DNA of 64,000 nt, taken from assembly GCF_035046485.1 (NCBI RefSeq), contig NC_085137.1:482106252-482170251 (forward strand), written 5' to 3'. Below are positions 44,161 through 56,548 of the stretch, in pieces. The notes beneath the pieces were generated by a model. It saw only the letters and a program-made list of their open reading frames with translations. It was not told the DNA's origin and ran no database searches. Within the stretch, counting starts at the first letter, position 1. Each line of letters begins with the position of its first letter. A program made the translations under genes and the position numbers. The DNA comes from Aedes albopictus. Taxonomy: Eukaryota > Arthropoda > Insecta > Diptera > Culicidae.

Positions 44161-45179
44161 AGTTTGTCGGACCCTGGGATTTTGGATCGCATCCCACTCC
44201 CAACATATTCACAAAACGTGGGTTCTTACTTCGGGGATGAAGAAAAGCCGTGGTCCCGAGATGGACAATAACTAAAAAGAATCTTATAACGGTTTTGATA
44301 TCGTTGAAGAAATAATTTTGGGAGCACGGGATATAAAGGGTCATACTTTACTGCCAGCACATATGAAGCTTGTACAAAATAGGTGGTCTACTTCAGGGAT
44401 TAATGTAGAAATTGATACAGCAACTGCTGGAGCAATTAAAGAAAGATAGGAAGAATGCCTAGCTGAACTTCGGCAGAATTTTCGAAGGAAATCCTCAAGG
44501 AATTCTTGAAATATTTTGAATAATAACAGTTTTTTTTACTTAGTTGCTTCTGAAAAATGGATACACCAACCCCTAATTTAACACCAGAAGGAATTTTGAC
44601 AGAAAACTTGGTAAAACCTCTGTCGAAACTCGAGAAATTCGTGCTAAAGAACTACTTTTAGAGCATTTTTGCACATTTTCGTGCGCGGAGAATGTTGCAA
44701 CGTAATTCCGTTCAAAAGATATGGACGATTTTCTAGAAAAAAAAAATAGCCACTTTTCAACTATTTTTTTCTTGAGTAAAGAAATAACAGCTCTCTATTT
44801 TTTCGACATGTTCAATTTTCAATTACAATATTTGATCTTTTGAATGCTGGAAAAAGATAGTTTTTATCTTTGCCCCAACCCGTAATATCGCTCAAGTTTA
44901 TTCAAACTAAGATTTTTGGAGAAAAATGCTCATAGCTATTTAACCACACGCTCGCGTTTTTGAATGCTCTGTGAGTGAATATTGCTTGGGCGACTTTGAT
45001 GGGAAACTGAATCTGAAAAAGTTACAACGACAAAAAGAAAACCTGTTTTTCTTGAACCACCCTAAGCTCATCCAGAAAAATATCTCGAGATCGGACAATT
45101 TTAAAGCAACCTAAAACCTGTCTGCAGCAAACGTACTCAAGATTGCTCAAGATCTACAACATTGTCGAACAATGTATAT

Positions 45180-47228
45180 CAATGATTCCCAAAGTGGGCG
45201 AAATCGCCCTATTGGGGGCGAAAATGACATCAAAGGGGGCGAAAGTTTAAAACTTAGAAATTGGGGGGCGAAAAATCCACCAAGGGGGCGATTTTCCACA
45301 AACCTTTTTATTTAGATCTTGGACAAGAATGCCAGCTAATTTGATAAAGTGTCTTAAATAAAATATAATAATTTTATTTAGAGTGATTTCGGTTATTTTT
45401 TGACAGTTTTGGTCTCTTTGTCAAGAGAGTGTTTTGTCATTAGAATTGTCTGAAACTTGGTCGAATAATTCAGCTCGATTGGGAAAATTGTGATGTCAAT
45501 TTGGGATTCAATAGGCTTAATATATTACCCCATGACGAAAAGAACACTGTTACCAAGAAATAGAAGAAGTTTCCCTTTCAAGGGGTTTTATTAATTTTCA
45601 GAAATATTCATTTTGAAAATCAAATCTCAACTCAAGTGCAACTATTTTTGGGGAAATATTGATTATTTGATTATGTGCTTTTTCTAAGTCATCAACAAGA
45701 AAGCCCCTCAGCTCTTTTCTGAAATACAATTCATTTTTTAACACAGCAATTTATTCTTTAGTTGTGAATAATTTGAAAAGGTCACAGTTGAAAATTACGA
45801 ACTATAAAAAATCTCTGATTTGAAATAATAAATCTACTTAATATACTTAATACTCGAATATATATTTAGAATTTTAGCATATATGTAAAAAGTAAACATC
45901 TCATAGGGTGCGGGCACCGGTTTTGGCCAGTCTAAGGGAAATCATTTTTATAAAAATAACCAATAATCCTATGAAAACAACCAATGCGTCAAAAGAAAGG
46001 TTTCAATCTATATTTTGAAGGAAAAATGCAGAAATCATGTCAATACTTGATTTTTGTATTAAAAGTGGCACTGGCCAAAATAGAAGCACTGCCGCAGTTT
46101 TGGCCATATTCTTAAGTTTGGTTTCTATTTTGGCCAATCACGTGTATTTCTTATGGGAGTGGCCAAGTTAGAAGCACCCTGGCCAAAATAGATATATGGG
46201 AGCAGATTTTTTAAGGAAATATATTTTTTTCATCAAGTTTTTAATCAAAATGTGTGGTTTTCACAGTTGTAATCATCATATTGTATTAGGATCTACTAAT
46301 AAAAAATAAATTTACGCCGATTTAGATCGCAACAGGCTCAATACCGCACTATGGCCAAAACTCCGGACTGGCCAAAACTGAAGCTTCTACCCTACTTTTT
46401 GTTATTTGGTATTTAAAAAAAAGAAGTAATTAAAGAAACTATACTTGTTGATGATTGCATGTTTGCAACAATATGATTTGATACATTTTACATGTTTCAA
46501 GAAATACGAAACTTATCTGTTCTTGATTTGTCTCAAGTGTGAATTCAAAACGCGTTCATAAAGCTTTCATATATTTCAAGATATTGGAAAGCTCTGAAAG
46601 TATTTCAAGACTCCTGTAATCTAAGATTTTCTGACAGAATATTAAACAAAATTTGGATATTAAAGATTTTATTTCAGATTTCTATTCCTTTAATTTTTCT
46701 TTGATTTTACAAATATATTGTTCTTCGAAGTTGATATCCAAAATGACATTACGTCTGCATATTAAGTAAAATTACTGAAATTTGTCAAACTACTTGAAAG
46801 TTTTTGTTTAGTTTATTTAAATTTATTACGGAATCTTCTAATTTTCGGTTAAGTTTCAATTTTCTTCAAACTTTTGGAATTTCTGTGAGAAAACTAAGAC
46901 GTCTTACAAAGCTGAATCCTTAAACCCTACTATGAATTTTTCTTCATCGATATTTGAAAATAATTGTATTTAAAAGTCACATTACATTTTTATTAAAAAT
47001 CTAATAAAATTTATTGATACGTCTAAACATTTTCAAAAAAAAATAAAAACATACAGAGTAAATAAGAAGGTTTTGTTCCAGGAACTTATAAAATAGACAG
47101 AATTTGTAGATTTTAATGTAATTCCAAAATTCCGAATCTTATTTCAAAAAATTCAAACTTAGGGGGCGAAAATATTTTTCAACAGCTTCAAAGGGGCGAT
47201 TGCTCCGACAAGTGTGGGAATCATTAAA
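45180..47228. mobile_element. hAT-like non-autonomous element, about 2 kb
   Basis: The ends are AATGATTCCCAAAG and its inverse (TGGGAATCATT). Both are followed inward by 'gggggcgaaa/ggggcgattgctcc' blocks, and both termini carry the 'aaagggggcgaaa' word. The pattern resembles hAT (Charlie-like) ends starting CAnTGnTTCCCA. The 8-bp duplication is not preserved and no transposase frame remains. Confidence 0.5.
45906..46392. mobile_element. Nested TA-flanked MITE with 'ttttggcca' arrays
   Basis: It lies between TA dinucleotides (45904-45905 and 46393-46394). Ends are GGGTGCGGG and CTTCTACCC, inverted over GGGT and over GTTTTGGCCA further in. The word 'tggccaaaa' or its inverse occurs about nine times. 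It lies within the 2-kb hAT-like element. Confidence 0.65.
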
Positions 47229-49560
47229 CAAAAAAGTTTGGTTTCCAATTTCTTCGAAAATATGGACCACCCTAATTTGTACATTGGAAAGCGAGCATTA
47301 TCATTAGGAAAAACTTTGTTGAAGACCATATTTGTCTAAAAAGTCCTTTGAAGGCACTGAATGCATCTTTATTCGTAAATCTAGGTCCTGGCTCACTGTG
47401 CGTTGAATTGGACTAGAAAATTCTAAAACTCTTGGGAAATTCCTAATGAACATTCAATGTGAAGATCCTGTAATGTAAGTATTTGAGACAAAATCTCCTG
47501 ACAAATTGTCGGTCGAAGTTCTTAAATAATCCTAGATTCAATCAGATAAATGGAATACAGTCATTAAAAAATCTCATATAATTTTAAATGTGTTCAAAAT
47601 GTTTTAATAAATAAAACACATCGCAGACATTCAAATGTCTTCAACTTAAAGACATGTATTTGCTGTTGATCATGACTTGTTATTTTCCTTAATGCCGGCA
47701 ACTTCATTCGGTTTTTTTTTTGTAGCTGCATTTTGCAAATAGAAAGCAACTCACCGACGTTTTGTTTCATTATACCAATCAAGTAGTATATTAACAGTTT
47801 GCTTAAATAAATAACAATACAAATTCATGTCTCACAAACAATCAATAATCAATAATGGAGCAACGACATCGAAATGATCTTACATCAAGCAAACACCCTC
47901 AACTACCATCCAAACAGCAAACACATCAGACTACGATAACCGGACATCCCATATGATCAACCCGGTCCACTCGAGAATAACATTCTCCCACACATCATCC
48001 ATTATCACTCGTCGCCGCAACTCACTCATCCATCACGACCACGACCGACGACTCTGTTGTCTCCGGTGAGTATCGCAACGATCCAGCACACACCACCAAA
48101 ATTCTCACATACGCGTGTGTATGGACGGATCTCGCGGGAATCTCCCGAAGTTCCGAACGTGCCATCGCAAACTAATTGCGCATGCGAATCACATCGTTAC
48201 CCTACGTCTCCACTAGATAGACATATCTTGACATTTTTCCGGGCAGATGTGTCCTGATAGAAATGTTTTTCCCTTGTTTACAGGGAAAACATCGTTGTTG
48301 AACAATTCTGGCACGTTTTCTCTTTCTGGCAGTAAAATGTGGGCAGCGAAATTTTGTTTAGTGGAGACGCCGGGTTACTCGCGTCACCATGCTGTCGCCC
48401 CAGGCTGCTTGCTGTGTGTGGCGCCGGACACGTTTTTGCTTTTCGCGTCTGAATGATTAAAACGCGCAGATGATGGCAGTACCGTGCGCTGGTGGTAGAT
48501 TGACTAGCAAACTCAGAAAAGAGTTGTCCATAATTTAGAGAGCAACTTATCATTTCAATGGGATCTATGTAACGGATTCTGTAAAAAACACCTTTAATGC
48601 CTTTATCAAAACTGCCTCGGACTACGGTATACAGAATTCGGTGAGAGAACACAACTCGCTCCAGAGAGCTGAAGTATAGTTCCACATTGGTGGTAGTCGA
48701 TTACATCGTCCGGCGGCGGCGGCGTCGCGTAAAGCCATTATCATGTTCACTTTCGTTCGGACAAGCAGCGATCATTTGTGGACGGTTGTTGATGCGCCTA
48801 GCGCCTATCGTCGCTGTAATTAGTAGTGCTCTAGTGGATCGCTCTAATAGTGTCATCGGCAAACATATAGTTGAATCCGGTCACTGATAGGAAGCAGAGA
48901 CCCTTTCTTCGGAACAACATTTCGAATAAATATCAACGACAATTGTAGATCTCGATTCAGAAGACGTAATTAACGAAGAGAGTAGAACGCGCCGGCCGTG
49001 TAGCTTTCTCTGGAAAGTTTTTTAGGTGGGTAATCGATCGGAGAGTGAGTTGAACTGTGGTGAACTACCTGACAACAGTGACAACGTGACAGAATAAGTG
49101 GAAATCCCAGCGCACCTAATTGGAAATGGAAATTAGTCGGTTCGATTCAAATGCAAATTCGAACAGGGTGGCAACGCGCTCAAAATAAGGTTCAGGCGTG
49201 GACAAAGTCCAAAAGATTGTGTTTGCAGCTTTCGAAGTGAATCCAGGTTTAAACGTCACCCCACAAACACTGTGTGACCGAAAAAATGGCGTTATCGTTT
49301 GCCGTGTTCAAATGGTTTTTGTTGTTTTTGCGAAAACAAATCCCGTCATCATGTGCTTTCAAGGTGAACCACCAAATGTATGGGATGGGAGTTCGCAATC
49401 GTGTGGACGAGAGAATTGCAAACAAAACAAATACAGGATGATACCTGAAAATCCCAGCCAATGGGGGTATTCAACAAGATTGTAGTGCGAGTAACTGGGT
49501 TCCATTTCCGGTCCAAGAACATTTTGTAATGAATATTTCTTAGACTTTTTTCTCCAAATT
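47229..49560. other. No supported gene; GC-richer, possibly regulatory DNA at 47.9-49.2 kb
   Basis: 47229-47850 is AT-rich. From about 47880 the sequence is balanced and non-repetitive. A strong donor-like site (ctccg|GTGAGTATCG) lies at about 48067 and a (cgg)n run at 48711-48723. It could hold 5'-UTR exons or enhancers of a neighbouring gene, but no coding frame is convincing. Confidence 0.35.
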
Positions 49561-49569
49561 GACTATTCA

Positions 49570-50300
49570 TGCTTACTTACCTTTAACGATCAGAATAAGG
49601 CCTGAGTGTCCTCTGCTGAACGTAGGAGTCGTCTCCATTCGACTTGATCCATGGCTGTGCGTCTCCAGTTCCGAATTTTGCGAAGACCGGCAAATCGTCC
49701 TCCACAAGATCGACCCACCTAGCTCGCTGCCCACCATGTCTTCTTGAACCGATCGGATGGCTTTCGAGAACCATTTTGATCGGATAACTATCCGACATCC
49801 TGATGGTGTGACCCGCCCAACGCAGCCTCCCGATTTTCGGGGTGTGGACGATGGTTGGTTCTCTCATCAGGTGACGCAGTTCGTGGTTCATTTGCCTTCT
49901 CGAAGGCTCATCTTCCATCTTTACTCCGCCGTAGATGGTACGCAACACCTTCCGTTCGAAAACTCTAAGTGCACGTTGGTCCTCTGCGTAGAGTCCATAG
50001 AGCCCATAGAGGACTACCGGTCTAATAAGCGTTTTGTAGATAGTTAACTTCGTGTGACGGCGAACTTTGTTCGATCGTAGAGTCCACCGGAGTCCAAAGT
50101 AAGCTCGATTTCCTGCCACAATGCGTCTATGAATTTCTCTGCTGGTGTCGTTGTCAGCGGCCACAAGTGAGCCCAAGTACACGAATTCTTCAACCGCCTC
50201 GATTACATCACCGTCGATAGAAATTCGGGGTGGCGGGCGCGGTGATTCCTCCCTGGAGCCCTTTGCCATCATGTACTTTGTCTACGACACATTAATGACT
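49570..50300 (-). pseudogene. RTE-type LINE, C-terminal fragment
   Basis: A 229-codon minus frame (50272-49583) shows the end of an RTE reverse transcriptase: 'ISIDGDVIEAVEEFVYLGSL', 'TIYKTLIRPVVLYG', 'LRVFERKVLRTIYGG', 'RMNHELRHLM', 'KIGRLRWAGHTIRM' and 'HGGQRARWVDLV'. Upstream catalytic parts are missing, so this is a 5'-truncated copy with an otherwise open frame. It abuts an oppositely oriented RTE copy at about 50300. Confidence 0.85.
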
Positions 50301-50309
50301 AGGCTCGGT

Positions 50310-52853
50310 AAAGACTGGGTATGATGCGCAATTCAGATCCCATTGTGATCCACTAGCCTCTGCCCAGCAACTCCTCGTGGTACCGGCCGGAATCCATGAG
50401 CAACCTTAGGGAAGATCGGGTAACCAACCCCGGTGGGAACTTTGGTCGTAGGCTGACAGGGAAGGGGGGGGGGGTTTGTTTGTTTTGGCAAACCTGAGCT
50501 TCTGTTCTCCAGGAGGAGCGGCTCACAACAGCGTCTGATCCCCATGTTAGGGGCGGCTGATCTACGTCCGAGTGTCAGGGAAGGATTCTAAGCTCAACTG
50601 TTCACTACGGAAAGTAGGGGGTTGGTGTCAGGACCTACGATCCAGCCGTAAAAAACTATTGTAACAAAAAATCAGCAACAGAATAATACGAACCCAGACC
50701 AACGGCAACGACCCCTGGAAACAAAAAGGACTTGCAATTGGAAACTCGGTACGTGGAACTGCCGATCTTTCAACTTAATTGGAAGCACCCACATACTCGC
50801 CGCAGGTTCGGCATCGTAGCGCTGCAGGAAGTGTGTTGGACAGGATCCATGGTGCGAACGTTTAGAGGTAATCATACAATTTAAAAAAGCTGCGGCAACA
50901 TACGCGAGCTGAGAACAGCTTTCATCGTGATTGGTAGCCGATAGACGAAAGAATGTGCAGATTGAGGATCAAGGGCCGATTCTTAATAATTAATTAATTC
51001 TTAAGCATAATAAACGTGCACAGCCCACACTCCGGAAGCACTGATGATGACAAGGACGCATTTTACGTGCAGCTCGAACGCGAGTACGATCCACGACCAA
51101 GCCACGACGTCAAGATCATCATAGGAGATTTAAACGCTCAGGTAGGCCAGGATGAGGAATTCAGACCGACGATTGGTAAGTTCAGCGCCCACCAGCAGAC
51201 GAACGAAAACGGCCTACGACTCATTGATTTCGCCGCCTCCAAAAATATGGCCATATGTAGCACCTTTTTCCAAGGCTTATCGTTACACCTGGAGATCACC
51301 ACAGCAGACGGAATCTCAAATCGACTACGTTCTGATTGACGGACGGCACTTCTCCGACATTATCGACGTCAGGACCTATCGTGGCGCCAACATCGACTCC
51401 GACCACTATCTGGTGATGGTCAAACTGCGCCCAAAATTCTCCGTCATCAACAATGTACGGTACTGGCGAGGCCCCTCTAGAGGACTGCTGGAGTACAGTG
51501 AACGCAGCCATCAACGACGCAGCCGAGAATGGTTCGACGAAGAGTGCAGAACGGTTTTGGAGGAGAAGAACGCAGCGTCATCGGTAATGCTGCAGCAAGG
51601 GACTCAACAGAACGTGGAACGTTACAAACAGAAGCGGAGACAGCTCTTTCGGGAGAAAAAGCGCCACCTGGAAGAAGCAGAGTGCAAAGAAATTGAACTG
51701 CTGTGCCGTTCTCAAGAAACACGTAAGTTCTACCAGAAGCTCAACGCATCCCGCAATGGCTTCGTGCCGCAAGCCGAACTGTGCAGGGATAAGGACGGAG
51801 GTAGTCGAAAGGTGGAAGCAGCACTTCGATCAGCACCTACATAAATGGCGTGGAGAACGTAGGCACTGTCTGGATACCACGGCAATGGAGGAAACGACGA
51901 AACCAGGGCAGCAGTGGACGGAAAGGAACCAACTTCCACGCTGTTGAAGAAAGTTAAGGATGCCATTTACTAGCTCAAAACTGACAAAGCAGCTGGTAAG
52001 GATGGTATCGCAGCCAAACTCATCAAGATGGGCCCAGAAAAGTTGGCCACCTGTCTGCACCGGCTGATAGTCAGGATCTGGGAAACCGAACAGTTACCGG
52101 AGGAGTGGAAAGAAGGGGTAATCTGCCCCATTCACAAGAAAGGCGACCATTTGGAATGTGAGAACTTCAGGGCGATCACTATTTTGAATGCTGCCTACAA
52201 AGTGCTATGTTACGATACCTTCGAGGTGGTGGAGGAATTCGTCTACCTCGTCTACCACGGATCCTTACTGACGGCTGACAACAACGTCAGTCGTGAAATT
52301 CGAAGCGCATCATCAGCGAAAGTCGGGCCTACTACGGGCTCCAGAAGAAGCTGCGGTCTAAAAAGATTCACCCACGCACCAAGTGCACCATGTATAAGAC
52401 GCTGATAAGACCGGTGGTCCTCTACGGACACAAGACATGGACCATGCTCGAGGAGGACTTGAAAGAACTCAGAGTTTTCGAGCGACGCGTGCTAAGGACG
52501 ATCTTCAGCGGTGTGCAGGAGAACGGTGTCTGGCGGAGAAGGATGAACCACGAGCTCGCTGTATATTACGGCAAACCCAGCATCCAGAAGGTGGCCAAAG
52601 CCGGAAGGATACGATGGGCAGGACATGCTGCAAGAATGCCAACCCTTCAAAGTTGGTGTTCGCGACCGATCCGGTTGACACAAGAAGGCGTGGAGCCCAG
52701 AGAGCACGATAGGCGGAGCAGGTGGAGCGTGACTTGGCGAGCATCGGGCGTGATCGAGGATGGAGAACGGTAGCCACGAACAGTGTATTATGGAGAAATA
52801 TTGTTGATTCAGTTTTATCTTGAATTTGATGTAATACTAAATAAATGAATGAA
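50310..52853 (+). pseudogene. RTE-type LINE with 5' region, RT core deleted
   Basis: A 5' untranslated part (to about 50690) leads into an APE endonuclease: 'LQIGTWNCRSF', 'DIVALQEVCWTG', 'VHSPHSGSTDDDKDAFY', 'DVKIIIGDLNAQVG', 'ESQIDYVLIDGRHFSD' and 'NIDSDHYLVMVKLRP'. The linker and the start of RT follow (KAAGKDGIA, LPEEWKEGVICPIHKKGD, ENFRAITILNAAYKVL). The text then jumps at about 52208 straight into the post-catalytic part (FEVVEEFVYL...TLIRPVVLYG...WRRRMNHEL). All catalytic RT motifs are lost, and several frameshifts exist. The 3' end is an AT-rich 'actaaataaatgaatgaac' tail. Confidence 0.88.
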
Positions 52854-53348
52854 CTGTACTACAGATCTCCACAAATTATAAGGTTTCTATACCACATTTT
52901 TGGATAAAACCGTTCAGGACGCGCGCCTGGTTGATGCTAAGACTGCACCGCCCTCTCGTTATATTCGACGAGCGAGGTTATTTTTTGATGATTTACTTTT
53001 TACCACGGCGCACATTGGAGTAAATCATATCAAAACCTGATCATAAGTGGAAAAACTCAAAATGAAGTAATTGGGTTTTCCGTTGTGTTTTTGCCAAGTG
53101 TACACGCAAAAAAATATTCCCGTTAGATGTACGTGATTTATCACTTGAATTGGAATTTGCCTTCCATATTCCTAGTTTATCGGATTCTTATAAAAGCCTC
53201 TAATTCATTCGTAATCTCTACGTGATATTCCCATTCGAGTCACATTTTGTCATATACATGCTACGTGATTGGTCACGTAGAACTTCAGTGTTGGGTGACA
53301 TATCGATTTTAAGTGACCTTCCTGTGTGAAAAAATACCAAAACTCAAC

Positions 53349-53739
53349 ATGGCGCCGGACATCCTTGCGGAACTGGACAGTTTTCGCAAATTTTGGAGAT
53401 TTTCAAACGTAAGTAATCGAAATAAATCGTAAATGTACTTTTAAACCAATTACACCAATTATTCCAGAGTGCGACATAGGGCTTAATGAGCTGTTGGCGC
53501 TGTTCCTGCAGGATTTGGGAGTAGGTACTTGGAGCGAACGGGTACGGAGATTCTTTTTTCACGTATCAATCAGCTCGCGGAGAGAACGAAACGTAAGTTC
53601 TCGTGCGTAAAATATTTGGTTTTCAAATAAATTAAATTTTCATTATTTCTGTTTGCAGAAAACACAGAATGCACAATGCTGCTCAACAGAAGTGCGCTCC
53701 AAATGCCATCGGAAGCGGTGGCATCCGGTTTGTTACTAA
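53349..53739 (+). CDS. Candidate 87-residue three-exon gene, function unknown
   Basis: Exons 53349-53408, 53470-53592 and 53659-53739 join in phase 0 at both introns. Both donors are GTAAGT and both acceptors follow pyrimidine tracts (ttattccagag and tctgtttgcag). The product begins MAPDILAELDSFRKFWRF and contains a Leu-rich helix-like stretch (LNELLALFLQDLGV) followed by a basic Arg-rich part and a Cys/His/Lys-rich end. There is no signal peptide or membrane segment. An AATAAA lies at 53815-53820. The introns are 61 and 66 bp, the usual size in mosquitoes. The Leu-rich part faintly recalls SAM-like helices, but no family is recognised. It could also be an exon trap inside a DNA transposon. 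No homologue was checked. Confidence 0.4.
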
Positions 53740-53814
53740 AAAAAAAAACGAGAAGCCTTTGTAATGAGAATGAGAATGTGTTTATATATTTTGTTTTTTA
53801 TTCATAAAATGATC

Positions 53815-53820
53815 AATAAA
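53815..53820 (+). terminator. AATAAA after the candidate 87-residue gene
   Basis: 76 bp downstream of the putative stop. It supports, but does not prove, that the upstream exons are transcribed. Confidence 0.4.
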
Positions 53821-53917
53821 TCGGAATGCTTTTATTTATTTAGCAAGTGTGTCAATCCGGATGAAGTGAACAACAGAATATTATACATATGATGATAACT
53901 GATGTCAGAAATCCAAT

Positions 53918-55224
53918 CCCAAGTAACCACTAAGCACTGGCGTAAGCGGTCTAAAGGTCATACAGCAGCTTTTTCGTGTCAATAGGCTCAGTAGGAAATT
54001 TTCAAATGCTTTCAGGCATTATAAATAGTAAGCACTGAAATAAGCCGTATATTAGTATATAACGCTATGCTATAGTGCTTGTAAACCCAGTGTCTATCAG
54101 CCGAATAAGAAGCCTGACAGTGTTGTTAAGGACAAGGTATTTGGAGTACATTGCTCAAAATTTCTAGAGCACCGTTTTTTAGAACCGTTGAACGGATTTG
54201 GATTAAAATGCATCACGCTATTGACAACCACTGAACAATTAGCGCGATGCATTTTCATCCAAATCTATTCAACGGTTCTAAAAAACGATGCTCTAGAAAT
54301 CTTGAGCAATGTACTCCAAATACCTTGTCCTTAAAAGGGTTAAAAGGCTTGGTGTGCATGACGTTTTATATCAATCAAAGCTGATTTCAAGCAAAACAAA
54401 ACTGAACCGAAGTAAGACAATAAAATCTCCTCGGAAATTTCGTACAATCAATAGGGCGGTGGAAGCTTGTCGTCGGACACTTGAAGCATTAAATTGAAAC
54501 AGAAAATGTATGGCTGCTTCCTCGATTATGCTATAAATACATCGGATGTTTACCTGTGGAGTTTCAATCGTTTTTCCTACAGACGAACACCAAAACTAAT
54601 CGATGGGCCCCATTTTGATTCCTCTTGTTACGGAACCTTGTCAACCTCCCAAACTTCCCTAGCTGCATCTCCTTCAGATCTCTTTCCACCCTCCATAAAA
54701 CCATTTTATACATTTCCAATGCGGCCACATTGTGCCCGATTTCAGATCCGAACATCGGATCAACCGGAACATTCGGATCGGAACATCAATGCTGTCCCAA
54801 CTTGTTGCCTTCTTTTACTTAAATACGGTGCTGAGCAAACCGATATCTTGGTGCATCGATGGAGCAGATGGGAAACGTGACGACATCCACTTAAGACTAA
54901 CAACCCCGAGGACATCAAATCGAATCTGAATCAGGCCGTAAAAATCGAAGAAAAGTAGACTTTGATGGAAAACATACGGAGAAGAAAATAGAGAAAGTAA
55001 ATAACTTTTTTTTCTTTTTTCTTGATCCATTTTTGACAACTCTTTCACCAGAGACTCGGTACGCAGATTGAATCTGGCCGTATATCAGCCGAATATTTCG
55101 CCAAAATTGGCTTTTAAGCAGATCTTTTATAGGATGTAGTTCTAATGAGCTCTGTTAACATTGCTCTTCATGTGGATATAGAACCAACTTGGTGCCAATT
55201 TTTACGGCTTAGTGGTTACTTGGG
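53918..55224. mobile_element. 1.3-kb MITE, CCCAAGTAAC family, TSD AT
   Basis: Termini CCCAAGTAACCACTAAGC and GCTTAGTGGTTACTTGGG (18 bp perfect) are flanked by AT (53916-53917 and 55225-55226). It contains the TTAA-flanked hairpin at 54130-54330. A 128-codon frame at 54494-54880 shows no domain. Confidence 0.85.
54130..54330. mobile_element. TTAA-flanked hairpin MITE (piggyBac-like), 201 bp
   Basis: Arms of about 92 bp start GGACAAGGTATTTGGAGTAC and end with the inverse, around a short loop (acaaccactgaacaatt). TTAA lies on both sides (54126-54129 and 54331-54334), the exact target of piggyBac-superfamily elements. Confidence 0.85.
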
Positions 55225-55226
55225 AT

Positions 55227-56548
55227 GTTATTAATTCGAATTTCATGTAATGATAATCTGATAGCTATTTATAATAAACTGGAAACTCATGTACATATTA
55301 TCTGACAACTGTTTACAATGGACTGGGATCTGGCTGGCTTTGCATAACCGGACCCCCAAATAAATTTTACGTGAAAAGTACTGTGGAAAAAATCTATGTA
55401 TGCTTTCACGTAAACCTAAGGTGAATAGTATTTTGGGTGTAGTTATTGTGTAATCGTTTGACAGCTAAGCAGTGTCCAAATGTTTTGTTTATGCTTATCA
55501 GAAGAGGTTTAGTGAAGCTGAATGTTAGCCGTTTTCTTTGATATAACTCACAGCGTGTGCAAGTTTTGACCGTACAAAGTGAATAAAATTGATAGTCAAT
55601 CAATTCAACGATGCAGTTTGTTTAACAAGATTAATGTTGTTATTCTGTTAATTTGAAACCCAAATAAATTGACGTTCAGTTTACATACAATATATGAAAA
55701 TATTGAAAAAAAAAAAATATTTGATGGAACCCATTTAAAATGAAATAAGTTGATTTTCCGGCTGTTTCCGGGAAATCTGCTTTTAGTGTATGATAAAACT
55801 ATTGTTCCTCTTTCAAATGCAGAAAGAAAACCTTCCGAATGTTTCCGATTTCAAAAGTTGCAACACTTTGAAAAAATCGTGATAATTATATTATAATATG
55901 ATATTATTTGCACAAAAACACTATTTGGCCCGTATTTTTGCTGAAAACTAGAATTCAACAAGAAGTTTAAAATCGGTCAACTGGTTCAAAAGCTGTGATT
56001 TGTTGAAACATTTTAGTTTCGAAAAATTTTGATTTTTACAATAATAAGATTGGTCACCCTAATGATGGAATAAAAAAATACGGGTCTAATTTTTTTCGAT
56101 AAACTACAAAACCACCAAGTATCACGATGCTCGGAAACACGCTATATCAATTTTCTATGGAATGGTGGTATAATTATTAAAAAAAAATCTTGTTGAAGTC
56201 GGGTAGATTGGTTGTTTCTCACTGCTAGGTGAATTTATTGTTATAAATTTCATTGAAAAGTATAGAATACGTTTCATTACTAATTTAGGTTGTATTTGGG
56301 GTGCAAAAATACGTCAAAATAATTTTGATCAGTTTTGATGTACCAGTGCTCCACTGTGCGGCGCGCGTCCTAAAAAGTTGAGGAAAATATAAACTTTCTA
56401 CAAAATATTTAGAGATATATATAATGGCAATTTAGTGTCTTTGTAGAACTCTAAGAGTTTCTTTCAAATGACTCACTGCGTTTAAGGATAAGAGTGAAAA
56501 TAAAATGGTGATGCAGCAAAATAAACGTGGTGGAGGTGCAAATATATA
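55227..56548. other. No gene seen; AT-rich
   Basis: Low-complexity AT-rich DNA without splice structure or conserved frames. An inverted 'ggcgcgcgtcct' motif at about 56358 mirrors 'aggacgcgcgcc' at 52919 and could mark the far end of a larger, multiply invaded element. Confidence 0.4.

Noticed and set aside
49198..49485. 95-codon frame in the balanced-composition island
   Set aside because: No motif, no splice context, and a comparable frame exists on the other strand. Not supported as a gene.
53349..53562. Minus-strand 72-codon frame over the candidate small gene
   Set aside because: It crosses the first intron and has no splice or domain support; the plus-strand three-exon model explains the signals better.
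54494..54880. 128-codon frame
   Set aside because: It lies wholly inside a MITE and has no domain or codon bias; a chance frame.
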